DNA from: Pseudomonas sp. GR 6-02
Lineage (GTDB): Bacteria; Pseudomonadota; Gammaproteobacteria; Pseudomonadales; Pseudomonadaceae
Assembly (NCBI RefSeq): GCF_001655615.1
Contig: NZ_CP011567.1
Location: 2,055,001-2,119,000, forward strand
DNA: 64,000 nt
Direction of reading: 5' to 3'
Part shown: in pieces, positions 55,000-63,465 of the stretch
Layout: each line of letters opens with the position of its first letter
Numbering within the stretch: position 1 is the first letter of the stretch
Position numbers and translations under genes: made by a program
Notes under the pieces: generated by a model
Told to the model about the DNA's origin: nothing
Databases searched by the model: none
Seen by the model: the letters and a program-made list of their open reading frames with translations, nothing else

Positions 55000-56361
55000 A
55001 TGCAAACCCCAGCCAAACCCCAACACCCCCTCTGGCAAACCTACCTCCTGTTCCTCGCCCCCATGGTCCTCTCCAACTTCCTCCAGGCCATGTCCGGCAC
55101 CGTCAACAGCATCTACATTGGCCAATTGCTCGGCACCCAGGCGTTAGCGGCGGTATCGGGCATGTTCCCCGTGGTGTTCTTCTTCATCGCCCTGGTTATC
55201 GGCCTCGGTGCGGGCGCTGGGGTGTTGATCGGCCAGGCCTGGGGCGCCCGTGAGCCGCATCTGGTGAAGGCCATCGCCGGTTCGACGTTGCTGTTGGGGG
55301 CGATGATAGGGTTGGTGGCGGCGGTGTTGGGCAGTGTGTTTGCCCGGCCGGCGTTGCAGGGGTTGGGCACTCCGGGGGATGTGCTGGACGATGCGGTGGC
55401 GTATGCCCATGTGATGATGTGGATTTTGCCGTCGCTGTTGGTGTTTGTGTTGTTCACGCAGTTACTGCGCGGGGTGAGCGATACGCTGTCGCCGTTGTTG
55501 GCGCTGGTGGTGTCGACGTGTGTCGGGCTGGCGCTGACGCCGGCGTTGATTCTCGGGTGGTTGGGGTTGCCGCCGATGGGGATTCAGAGTGCGGCGTGGG
55601 CGGGGTTGGCGGGTAACCTGTCGGCGATGGGGTGGCTGGCGTGGCGGTTGATTCGCAAGGGGCATCCGTTGGCGCCGGATCGGGAGATGTTTGCGGCGAT
55701 GCGGCTCGACAGGGTCATCCTCGGCAAGGTGTTGCGCATCGGGCTGCCGACCGGGTTGCAGATGGTGGTGCTGTCGTTGTCGGAGCTGGTGATTCTGGCG
55801 CTGGTGAACCAGCACGGGTCCCAGGCGACGGCGGCGTACGGGGCGGTGACGCAGATCGTCAACTACGTGCAGTTCCCGGCGCTGTCGATTGCGATCACGG
55901 CGTCGATCCTTGGCGCGCAGGCGATCGGGGCAGGGCGCCTTGAGCGCATGGGGGAGATTTTGCGCACCGGGTTGTTGATCAACGTGTGCCTGACCGGCGG
56001 CCTGGTGCTGTTGGGTTATCTGCTGTCGCACTGGTTGCTGGGGTTGTTTCTTACGGATGATTCCACCCGGGCAATGGCCGAGCACTTGTTGCACATCATG
56101 CTCTGGAGCCTGTTGGTATTTGGTTTTCAGGCGATTGTCGGCGGCATCATGCGCGCCAGCGGCACGGTATTGGTGCCGGTAGCGGTGTCGATCGTTTGCG
56201 TGGTCGGGGTGCAGTTGCCGGTGGCGTATCTGCTGGATACGCGCTTCGGGCTGCCAGGGGTGTGGATGGCGTTTCCGGTGGCGTATCTGGGCATGCTGAT
56301 GCTGCAGACGCTGTACTACAAAATGGTCTGGCAGCATCAGAAGATCGAGCGGTTGGTCTAG
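55000..56361 (+). CDS. MATE-family efflux pump
   Basis: This protein of about 453 residues has 12 helices in two six-helix halves, starting LLFLAPMVLSNFLQAMSGTVN and including GAGAGVLIGQAWGARE and the second-half ATAAYGAVTQIVNYVQFPAL. It belongs to the multidrug and toxin extrusion family (NorM-like or DinF-like). The substrate is unknown. The ATG at 55000 follows GGACCC; an in-frame ATG at 54970 is the alternative. Confidence 0.9.
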   Translation: MQTPAKPQHPLWQTYLLFLAPMVLSNFLQAMSGTVNSIYIGQLLGTQALAAVSGMFPVVFFFIALVIGLGAGAGVLIGQAWGAREPHLVKAIAGSTLLLGAMIGLVAAVLGSVFARPALQGLGTPGDVLDDAVAYAHVMMWILPSLLVFVLFTQLLRGVSDTLSPLLALVVSTCVGLALTPALILGWLGLPPMGIQSAAWAGLAGNLSAMGWLAWRLIRKGHPLAPDREMFAAMRLDRVILGKVLRIGLPTGLQMVVLSLSELVILALVNQHGSQATAAYGAVTQIVNYVQFPALSIAITASILGAQAIGAGRLERMGEILRTGLLINVCLTGGLVLLGYLLSHWLLGLFLTDDSTRAMAEHLLHIMLWSLLVFGFQAIVGGIMRASGTVLVPVAVSIVCVVGVQLPVAYLLDTRFGLPGVWMAFPVAYLGMLMLQTLYYKMVWQHQKIERLV

Positions 56362-56523
56362 GGGGCGTTCTCCATTAGTTTCCCGGCCCTTCGGGTTGTG
56401 CCTTAAAGCGGGCCAGCCTGCGTTGCAGGCCTTGGAAAGGGAACAACCATTCCCAGCTGCCTGCGCCTTGCCTGGCTCGCTTTAAGGCGACAACGCGGCG
56501 GGGAAACTAATGGAGAACGCCCT
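56361..56523. repeat. 162-bp multi-hairpin element after the MATE gene
   Basis: A perfect 22-bp inverted repeat (56363-56384 and 56501-56522) encloses a second near-perfect pair (56400-56416 and 56472-56488) and small central hairpins. TCTAG occurs on both sides (56357-56361 and 56524-56528), as a target duplication would. It overlaps the MATE stop codon. It is either a MITE-like element or an unusual terminator. Confidence 0.6.
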
Positions 56524-56542
56524 CTAGGCCCTCGACGGCCCC

Positions 56543-57292
56543 TCAACTATTGCTCTTGAGCCAGGTTTCGAAGCGCGTCGGCCCGACGATGGGGTGCTCT
56601 CCCGGCGTCAGCGAGTGGTCATCGATCGGCGCGCCGAAGTAGGGGACCGTGTCGTCCGGTTGGGCCTGGCGCGGGTCGTTGGTGTGTTGCAAAAACAAGC
56701 GCACGAACTCCACCAGCGGCCAGCGCTCAGGCCCGGCCACTTCCAGGGTGTTATTGCTCGGCGCTTGCACCGCGACTTTCGCCAGCGCCATCGCGACATC
56801 GGTTGCGGCAATCGGCTGCAACGCGGCGGAGGTCAAGCGCACGGTGTCGCCTTCCTGTACGCCCGAGTGGGAAATGGCCCCGATGAATTCGAAGAACTGC
56901 GTGGCCCGCAGGATTGTGTAAGGAATGCCTGAGTTCTTGATGAGTTGTTCCTGGGCCATTTTTGCCCGGAAATAGCCGCTGTCGAGCATGCGCTCGGTGC
57001 CTACCACCGACAGCGCGACATGGTGTTTGACCCCGGCGGCCTTCTCGGCGGCGAGCAGGTTGCGCCCGGAGGTTTCGAAGAACTCGAGCACGGCAGCATC
57101 TTCGAAGGAGGGCGAGTTGGCCACGTCGACCACCACATCGGCGCCTTGCAAGGCGTTTTGCAAGCCCTCGCCGGTGAGGGCGTTGACGCCGGTGCTCGGT
57201 GATGCGGCCAGGGTTTCATGCCCCAGGTCTTGCAGGTATTTGCAGAGCTGCCTGCCGATCAGCCCGGTACCGCCAATCACGACGATTTTCAT
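56543..57292 (-). CDS. NmrA-like NAD(P)-binding SDR protein
   Basis: This 249-residue atypical short-chain dehydrogenase begins MKIVVIGGTGLIGRQLCKYL, with the glycine-rich NAD(P) motif, and has the TILRATQFFEF segment of the NmrA/NAD(P)H-binding type. It lacks the YxxxK catalytic pair, so it may be a redox sensor or a quinone-reductase-like enzyme. It converges with the MATE gene, separated by the multi-hairpin element. Confidence 0.85.
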   Translation of the reverse strand: MKIVVIGGTGLIGRQLCKYLQDLGHETLAASPSTGVNALTGEGLQNALQGADVVVDVANSPSFEDAAVLEFFETSGRNLLAAEKAAGVKHHVALSVVGTERMLDSGYFRAKMAQEQLIKNSGIPYTILRATQFFEFIGAISHSGVQEGDTVRLTSAALQPIAATDVAMALAKVAVQAPSNNTLEVAGPERWPLVEFVRLFLQHTNDPRQAQPDDTVPYFGAPIDDHSLTPGEHPIVGPTRFETWLKSNS

Positions 57293-57476
57293 GACGAGTC
57301 TCCCGATGCGTGCGCAGTGGGGGGCGAGGTGTCAGCCCCGCTTGGACGTCGTATTTCTGGTCGGAGTGGGGGGGCTGGCTTGGAATCCTGCAACCATTAA
57401 AGACCCGGAATCGGCTTAATGGCGCAAGGGGCGGGAAGTTGTCCGATAGGTGGTCAGTTCAGCCGTGATGCGATCC

Positions 57477-57620
57477 GTAGCAGCTGCCGAGCTTGCGAGG
57501 CTGCGTTCGGCTGCGAAGCAGTCGTAAACCAGAGTTTGCGATGCATCAGGCAGACCGCATCAGCCGGGTTTACGGCTGCTAAGCAGCCGAACGCAGCCTC
57601 GCAGGCTCGGCAGCTGCTAC
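57477..57620. repeat. 144-bp palindromic repeat, copy 2 (inverted)
   Basis: The outer arms match copy 1 at 46966-47110 with a single change in the first 37 bp, and the loop (TGCATCAGGCAGACCGC) is the reverse complement of copy 1's loop, so the whole element is inverted. It lies in the 57293-57652 gap, which otherwise shows nothing. Confidence 0.8.
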
Positions 57621-57652
57621 GGGTAGGGCCGGCCCATCCGGTGCAAAACCCA

Positions 57653-58588
57653 TTAAGGCTTCTGCTGATTCTCCGCCACAGCAGCTTTGGACTTGGAGAA
57701 CCGATAGAACAGGTTGGGCTCGCTCACAATGTACAGCTCGCCGGAGGTGTCCATGGTCATGCCTTCGGCTTGCGGTATGGTTTTTTTCAGGTCATTCAGG
57801 CCGAGCAGGGAGCGGAAGCTGACGAAGTTGCCGTCCTGGTCCAGTTCGGTCACGTTGCTGGATTGCTCGCTCAATAACAGCAAGTGACCGGTCCGCGGAT
57901 CGTAGTAACCCTCGGAAAGATCCAGGCCGAAGACGCTACGGTCGATCCAGTGGGTCAAGTCCTGGATGTGCACCTGCAACGGGCTGCCGATGGACGCCAG
58001 CATGCCCGTGACCGTAAACAGCTGCCGCGGATCGCGTTCCTTGATCGCGAAGATACGGTCATTGGCCGCATCATAGGTCACGCCTTCAAAGCCCTTGTTG
58101 TGTTCGCTCAGGTTGATCTCGATGGCAACGAACGGGGCGTTCTCGACATGGATCGGGCCAGGGCTGTCCGGCAAGGTGATGACGTACAGTCGCTGCAACT
58201 GTTCATCGGCGATCACTACGCGTCCGTTACCCAGGTAAGCAAGGCCTTCGGTGTCCTGGAAGCCGATCAGCGGGTAACGTTCAAGCAGATCGCCGTTGCG
58301 GTTCATGGCCACAATCTGCATGGGCCCACCATTGGTGATGCCCAGCAGTCGATCATGGTCCGGGTCATAGGCGATGCCGGACAGATTGGTGATGTCCGCG
58401 ACAGGCTTGGCCTGGATCACGGCTTTATAGTCCGGCAGCCAGATATTTTTATCGGGCGCCTGATTACCATGCCAAAGAGTTTTCCAGTACGCATACAGCT
58501 GCTGGTGAACCATGAAATGTGCAGAAACCACGTAGGCGCCAAGCAATACAACAATGAACAATATCCCCAGCTTCCCTCTCTTGCTCAT
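57653..58588 (-). CDS. SdiA-regulated (YjiK-like) beta-propeller protein
   Basis: This 311-residue protein has an N-terminal membrane anchor (LGILFIVVLLGAYVVSAHF) and a periplasmic beta-propeller of the SdiA-regulated family. It contains LSGIAYDPDHDRLLGITNGG, DTEGLAYLGNGRVVIADEQ and SEGYYDPRTGHLLLLSEQSS. Family members may act as esterase-like or ligand-binding proteins; no function is proven. The start overlaps the stop of the ArnT-like gene by 4 bp (ATGA), so it is in the glycolipid operon. Confidence 0.85.
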   Translation of the reverse strand: MSKRGKLGILFIVVLLGAYVVSAHFMVHQQLYAYWKTLWHGNQAPDKNIWLPDYKAVIQAKPVADITNLSGIAYDPDHDRLLGITNGGPMQIVAMNRNGDLLERYPLIGFQDTEGLAYLGNGRVVIADEQLQRLYVITLPDSPGPIHVENAPFVAIEINLSEHNKGFEGVTYDAANDRIFAIKERDPRQLFTVTGMLASIGSPLQVHIQDLTHWIDRSVFGLDLSEGYYDPRTGHLLLLSEQSSNVTELDQDGNFVSFRSLLGLNDLKKTIPQAEGMTMDTSGELYIVSEPNLFYRFSKSKAAVAENQQKP

Positions 58589-60105
58589 GACTTGTCCTTG
58601 TCCCAGCTGAAGCGATAGACCTTTTTGGGTTGTCCGGGCTGGCATTGGCCGTTATCGGCATCGGCGCCGACGATCGACCATTGCGCGCGAGACGTTTCGC
58701 CGAGCTCATGAGCGGCCTCGGGATTGAAACACTTGCTCAGCACTTCGTCCGGGACCAGGGCGTAGGCATCACGGTGTTCGCGTAGCCATTGCGCCGCTTG
58801 TTCGACCGAGGAACTGCTCATCCCGAAATGCACGATCGGCTGCCGGGCGAACAACCAGTGGCCCTCGCGCCAGTCGACCAGCACCAGCTCGGCACCGTGG
58901 GTCATGGTCGCCGCCTGCGCCATGATCGCTTCGTGGGGGTTCGGACCTTCCTTGATCGGCTCGATGAACCCGCGGGCGAACCACAGAACGAACCAGCTCA
59001 CCACCAGCGCCTGGAATACCCGCATACCGCGCGGACGTTTTCCGAACCAGCGCTTGAGCAGCCAGGGAATCAGCGGCGCCGCCACCAGCACCAGACCGGG
59101 CAATGCCGGATAGATGTACAACTTGCGCTTGCCGGTGCTCAGGCAGAAAAACAGCACCACCAGCACGACCCAGCTCAACAGCACCAGCACTCGACCGTCG
59201 TGCTTGCGCAGTTGCTTGCGCCAGGCCGGCACCAGCCACGGCAGGGCCAGCACCAACGGCAGCCAGTATTGCGGGATCACGTTGACGAAGAAGTACCAGA
59301 ACGGTTCGCGATGGTCCCACGCGGCGGCATAGCGTCCCGCTGTCTGGCGCAGCAGGATTTCTCGCGCATAGGCGACTTCTTCCGCGGTGCCATTGAGCAC
59401 AATGGACAGTGCCAGAGGCAGCAGCCAGATCGCGATAGCCCCGAGCGCCACCAGAAAGCCCAGGAACCATTTGCGCTTCTGGCCGGGCATGGCCACCACG
59501 CCGGACCAGTTTTTGCGCACCGCGTAGGCATACGGAATCAGCATCAAGGCCGGGACGAAGCCGACCCCTTTGGTGATTATGCCAATGCCCATGGCGGCGC
59601 AGCCCACGTAAAACCAGCGCCAGGCTGGCCCGAGCAGCAGGTGCCGCGCCAGTCCGTACAGGCCCAGGGAGGTGAACAGAATCAACAGGCTGTCGATCTG
59701 GCCGGTACGCAGGATGCTGTAAGTCTGATAGGTGGCCAGGTACAACAGCGCGGCTATTCGACCGATGCGCTGATTCCACAGCCGGCGGCCCAGGTCGTAG
59801 ACCACGGCCGTGACCGTCGCCGCCGACAACATCCCCGGAATATACAGGGCGAGGGCGGGCAGGCCGGTGAGCCACGCGAAGAACGCCACCATCCACATGA
59901 AGACCGGCGGTTTATCGCCGTAGATCTCCGCAGCGCGGTGAGGGATGAACCATGACCCGTTGTGCAGCATCTCCAGCGCTACGCCGAGGAAACGTTCCTC
60001 GTCGACGTTTTGCGGTTGACGCAGCCCCAGGCCAGCGCCGATCAACAGCAAGGCAAGCAGCACCAGGCCCAGGCATTCGATGCTGGGCGACAGGGTTTTA
60101 CGCAT
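58585..60105 (-). CDS. ArnT-like lipid-linked glycosyltransferase (GT83/PMT family)
   Basis: This 506-residue protein has about 10-12 helices. The first periplasmic loop has the ArnT-type motif DEERFLGVALEMLHNGSWF and the KPPVFMWM motif. It would transfer a sugar from an undecaprenyl-phosphate carrier to lipid A, core or another surface target. A GT2 synthase, a LABN protein and a hexuronate epimerase lie upstream in the same direction. The 4-bp overlap with the SdiA-regulated gene indicates an operon. Confidence 0.88.
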   Translation of the reverse strand: MRKTLSPSIECLGLVLLALLLIGAGLGLRQPQNVDEERFLGVALEMLHNGSWFIPHRAAEIYGDKPPVFMWMVAFFAWLTGLPALALYIPGMLSAATVTAVVYDLGRRLWNQRIGRIAALLYLATYQTYSILRTGQIDSLLILFTSLGLYGLARHLLLGPAWRWFYVGCAAMGIGIITKGVGFVPALMLIPYAYAVRKNWSGVVAMPGQKRKWFLGFLVALGAIAIWLLPLALSIVLNGTAEEVAYAREILLRQTAGRYAAAWDHREPFWYFFVNVIPQYWLPLVLALPWLVPAWRKQLRKHDGRVLVLLSWVVLVVLFFCLSTGKRKLYIYPALPGLVLVAAPLIPWLLKRWFGKRPRGMRVFQALVVSWFVLWFARGFIEPIKEGPNPHEAIMAQAATMTHGAELVLVDWREGHWLFARQPIVHFGMSSSSVEQAAQWLREHRDAYALVPDEVLSKCFNPEAAHELGETSRAQWSIVGADADNGQCQPGQPKKVYRFSWDKDKS

Positions 60106-60108
60106 GGC

Positions 60109-60387
60109 TCAGTCCTTCAGGTGTTTGGTGCGGGCAATCAATTGCAAATTGCGCAGATAGACGATGGAACCAAAGGCCTGGCCAGCGATGAACACCGGGT
60201 CTGCCCGGTAAATGGCATAAGCGAGCAGCAGGGCGCTGCCGACAATGCTCAGGTACCAGAAACTCACCGGGATCACGCTGCGTTTTTTGTACTCGCTATA
60301 CAGCCACTGCAGGATGAAGCGACCGGTAAAGGCGATCTGGCCAGCGAAGCCGACCACCAGCCACAGGGTTTCGCGGGAGAGGTTCAT
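60109..60387 (-). CDS. LABN-domain small membrane protein
   Basis: This 92-residue protein has three helices: TLWLVVGFAGQIAFTGRFIL, PVSFWYLSIVGSALLLAYAI and FIAGQAFGSIVYLRNLQLI. It matches the lipid-A-disaccharide synthase N-terminal (LABN) domain found beside GT2 and ArnT-like genes, where it probably works with the lipid carrier, perhaps as a flippase. Its ATG overlaps the end of the GT2 gene by 4 bp. Confidence 0.85.
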   Translation of the reverse strand: MNLSRETLWLVVGFAGQIAFTGRFILQWLYSEYKKRSVIPVSFWYLSIVGSALLLAYAIYRADPVFIAGQAFGSIVYLRNLQLIARTKHLKD

Positions 60388-61124
60388 CCTTCGATCTCCT
60401 GCGCGTTGGTGTTCAACCGCGTGCGCTTGATCAGCCACCACACACCGAACAGGTCAAGAATACCCACCAGGGCGCGGTCGATGTTGCCGTATTTGGACAC
60501 ACCCGCGGTGCGGGGCCGGTGGTTGACCGGGTGGACGATCATTCGGCCGTTGTGACGCTGGATCAGCGCGGGAATGTACCGATGCATGTGGTCGAAGTAC
60601 GGCAGGCGCAGAAACGCCGCGCGTTCGATCAGTTTCAGCCCACAGCCGGTGTCCGGGGTATCGTCATTGAGCAGGCGGCGACGCAGCCCGTTGGCAAAAC
60701 GCGAAGCCCAGCGTTTGCTTGCGGTATCGCGGCGGTTGACCCGGTGCCCGGCTACCAGCTGAACGTCGACCAGACCCTTTTCACCGCGCACCAGCGCCAA
60801 CATCCCGGGGATGTCCGCGGGGTCGTTTTGACCGTCGCCATCAAGCGTGGCCAGCCATTGCCCCCGGGCGGCGATTGCCGCGTGGTAGAGGGAGGTGCTT
60901 TGCCCCAGCGAGCGCTCATGGCGCAGGATGCGCAACGCGTCCAGGCCATTGTTTTTCAGCTGCCGCAGCTCATGCAGGGTGGAGTCGGTGCTGCCATCGT
61001 CCACCACAATGATTTCGTAGGCCTCACCGTTCAATGCGGCGTGGACTTCCTCAAGTAACGGCTTGAGGTTGTTTGCTTCATTCTTTGCTGGAATCAATAC
61101 AGATACAAAAATGTCTTGGCTCAT
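60384..61124 (-). CDS. Dolichyl/undecaprenyl-phosphate sugar synthase-like GT2
   Basis: This 246-residue GT2 enzyme is of the Dpm1/ArnC type: VSVLIPAKNEANNLKPLLEE, IIVVDDGSTDST, LDGDGQNDPADIPGML and AGHRVNRRDTASKRWASR. It is likely to make an undecaprenyl-phosphate-linked sugar, the donor for the ArnT-like enzyme. It has no C-terminal helices, unlike ArnC. Tight 4-bp coupling with the LABN gene supports a joint function. Confidence 0.88.
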   Translation of the reverse strand: MSQDIFVSVLIPAKNEANNLKPLLEEVHAALNGEAYEIIVVDDGSTDSTLHELRQLKNNGLDALRILRHERSLGQSTSLYHAAIAARGQWLATLDGDGQNDPADIPGMLALVRGEKGLVDVQLVAGHRVNRRDTASKRWASRFANGLRRRLLNDDTPDTGCGLKLIERAAFLRLPYFDHMHRYIPALIQRHNGRMIVHPVNHRPRTAGVSKYGNIDRALVGILDLFGVWWLIKRTRLNTNAQEIEG

Positions 61125-61173
61125 AGAGTCCTCTCCCTTGCTCCCTGGTCTATTTTTATCAAGGGCTAACGTT

Positions 61174-62151
61174 TTATATCTGATAGAAGTGGCGATACCA
61201 CTTCACAAATTCCGCTACGCCAGTTTCAACCGCCACTTGAGGGCGGAAATCGACCCACTCGGCCAGCGCCGAAATGTCGGCCCAGGTCTTGATCACATCG
61301 CCTGCCTGTAGCGGCATGAAATTGCGTTGGGCCTTGATGCCCAGCGCCGATTCCAGGCAGTCGACAAACTCCAGCAGTGGCACGGGTTGGCCACGGCCGA
61401 TGTTGAAAATCCGGTTTACGCCAGTGCCCGGCTCGTTCGGCACCGGTGGCTTGGAGCGCAGGCGGGCGACGCTTTCAACGATGTCGTCGACATAGGTGAA
61501 ATCGCGCGACATCTGGCCATGGTTATAGATGTCGATCGGCAAGCCTTTCAGGATCGCCTCGGTAAACTTGAACAGCGCCATGTCGGGGCGCCCCCAAGGT
61601 CCGTAAACGGTGAAAAAGCGCAGGCCGCTGGCCTTCAGGCCATAAAGGTGGCAATAGCTGTGCGCCAGCAGTTCATTGGCGCGTTTGCTGGCGGCGTACA
61701 GCGAAATGGGGTGATCGACGGCATCTTCGACACAGAACGGCATTTTGCTGTTGGTGCCATACACCGAGCTGCTCGAGGCATAGATCAAATGCGCGGGGCG
61801 ATGGTGCCGGCAAGCTTCCAGCACATTCAGAAAGCCCACCAGATTGGACTGCGCATAGACATCCGGGTTGTCCAGTGAATAGCGAACACCCGCCTGGGCG
61901 GCCAGGTGCACAACCTCGGTGAAAGCATGTTCTTTGAACAAGGCCATCAAGGCCGGTTTGTCGACGATGTCCAAGGCCTGGAAACGAAAGCCCGGCAAGG
62001 ATTCAAGCTCTTTGAGCCGTGCGTGTTTGAGTTCTACGCTGTAATAGTCGTTGAGATTGTCGATACCGACGACTTCAAGGCCTTCTTGACACAAACGCTT
62101 GACGGTGTGATACCCAATAAAACCGGCGGCGCCAGTAACCAGAACCGTCAT
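61174..62151 (-). CDS. NAD-dependent epimerase, UDP-glucuronate 4-epimerase-like
   Basis: This 325-residue SDR epimerase begins TVLVTGAAGFIGYHTVKRL and has GIDNLNDYYSVELKHARLKE, SSSSVYG, YAASKRANE and GPWGRPDMALFKF. These are the typical blocks of UDP-glucuronate 4-epimerases and their WbpP-like relatives. UDP-galacturonate is the predicted product. The ATG at 62151 is chosen. It is 50 bp upstream of the GT2 gene and leads the operon. Other nucleotide-sugar epimerase activity is possible. Confidence 0.85.
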   Translation of the reverse strand: MTVLVTGAAGFIGYHTVKRLCQEGLEVVGIDNLNDYYSVELKHARLKELESLPGFRFQALDIVDKPALMALFKEHAFTEVVHLAAQAGVRYSLDNPDVYAQSNLVGFLNVLEACRHHRPAHLIYASSSSVYGTNSKMPFCVEDAVDHPISLYAASKRANELLAHSYCHLYGLKASGLRFFTVYGPWGRPDMALFKFTEAILKGLPIDIYNHGQMSRDFTYVDDIVESVARLRSKPPVPNEPGTGVNRIFNIGRGQPVPLLEFVDCLESALGIKAQRNFMPLQAGDVIKTWADISALAEWVDFRPQVAVETGVAEFVKWYRHFYQI

Positions 62152-62430
62152 GAGGCCTGCGCCTGTGCGTGACTGATTCCGATTCTGCGCAAAGGGCGCT
62201 TTTGCATCACAATCCCCTGTAAGTACTCGCTGATCAGTATATTTTTTGGGCTTTTTGCCACCATTGGCTCCATGCCTTGCTCCATTGTATTGGTAAAGTT
62301 CTGTGCAGTGCACATCATGAGCCGCAGAAATGGCAGCCGTATACCCTGCCAGTTGGATTGTAAAAAAAACGTTAAGTAATTACTTCGTTTTTCTGACCGC
62401 CTGCTTAAAGGCGTGCTGGTATGAGGGTGC

Positions 62431-63219
62431 TCACAACGCGGCGCCTAGCATTTTCAGGTAGTTGGGGCTCTCGGAGATCGAGTTGTGGCCCGTGTCCGGT
62501 ATGACCTGCAGCGAGGCCACGCCTTTGGCGAAATGGGTGTAGAGCCGGTCTGTGCTTGCGCGCGGTATGACTTCGTCGTGCTCGGCCGCAACCAACAGCG
62601 TCGGGACGGTGATGTGAGCGGCGTATTTCCAGGATTCGAACTTGTCCTGCAACAGCCATTTCACCGGGAACCAGGGAAACTGGCGGGCGGCGAGGTCTTC
62701 AAGGCTGTTGTAGGGCGTGATCAGGATCAGCCGCGACGCCGGGCGCTGGCTGGCCAGGCGCACGGCAACGCCTGAACCCAGGCTGCGTCCGATCACTGCA
62801 ATATCAGGATGGCTGTTGTAGACATAGTCGAACAAGGCCATGGCGTCACGCTGAATCGCCTCCTCGGACGGCGACCCGGTACTGCCACCGTAGCCTCGGT
62901 AATGCAGCAAGTAGATCGCATGATCCGCAAACGCTTGCGAAAACCCGGGCAGGCTGCGGGAAACGTCCTCGGCATTGCCACCAAAGTAGATCAACGCCTT
63001 CGGCCCGTCGTGCGGCCTGACGGTCACCAGCACCTGCGCGTCGGCGACTGACAAGGTAAGAAGCGATTCGGGTGTGTCGATGGCGCGAGGTTGCGGGTAG
63101 TAGATGAGGGCCCGTTGAAACACGAACAGCGCGACGCAGAGCAGCAGGTATGCAACGGCAATGAAAGCGAAGATAGACACCAGGGTTCGCGACATTCGGC
63201 TAAGTTTAGTGGACGGCAT
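62431..63219 (-). CDS. Membrane-anchored alpha/beta hydrolase
   Basis: This 262-residue protein starts with a signal anchor (LVSIFAFIAVAYLLLCVALF) followed by an alpha/beta hydrolase domain. The nucleophile elbow is IGRSLGSG, the acid is likely in AEHDEV and the histidine in DTGHNSI. Serine hydrolase or esterase activity on the periplasmic side is expected. The ATG at 63219 is used; an in-frame ATG at 63195 is possible. It stands alone upstream of a 245-bp gap. Confidence 0.85.
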   Translation of the reverse strand: MPSTKLSRMSRTLVSIFAFIAVAYLLLCVALFVFQRALIYYPQPRAIDTPESLLTLSVADAQVLVTVRPHDGPKALIYFGGNAEDVSRSLPGFSQAFADHAIYLLHYRGYGGSTGSPSEEAIQRDAMALFDYVYNSHPDIAVIGRSLGSGVAVRLASQRPASRLILITPYNSLEDLAARQFPWFPVKWLLQDKFESWKYAAHITVPTLLVAAEHDEVIPRASTDRLYTHFAKGVASLQVIPDTGHNSISESPNYLKMLGAAL

Positions 63220-63328
63220 GGACTGCTTCGGGCCTTGAGACAGCTATTGCTGGAGCGTCGCCAGAGTGTAGTCCAGCAATTTCAGCTGTGCAGAAGCGCC
63301 GCCCAATGCCCGTGTGGGTGCGAGCACC

Positions 63329-63452
63329 TGTGGCGAGGGGGCTCGCCCCCGTTGGGTCGCGAAGCGGCCCCAAAACCTGCAATCGCGGTACACCACATGC
63401 AATGGTTTTACGACTGCTGCGCAGCCGAACGGGGGCAAGCCCCCTCGCCACA
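63329..63452. repeat. REPIN
   Basis: TGTGGCGAGGGGGCTCGCCC (from 63329) is inverted at the right end as GGGCAAGCCCCCTCGCCACA (to 63452). Each is a P. fluorescens-type REP core, so together they form a REPIN of about 124 bp. It lies between the hydrolase and aldo/keto reductase genes. Confidence 0.85.
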
Positions 63453-63465
63453 CGGAGGCAAGAAC

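Noticed and set aside
55462..56337. 291-codon minus-strand ORF opposite the MATE gene
   Set aside because: Composition (Gln, Arg, His, Pro) is typical of an antisense frame in GC-rich DNA.
58789..59955. 388-codon plus-strand ORF opposite the ArnT-like gene
   Set aside because: Shadow of a membrane protein gene with clear ArnT motifs.
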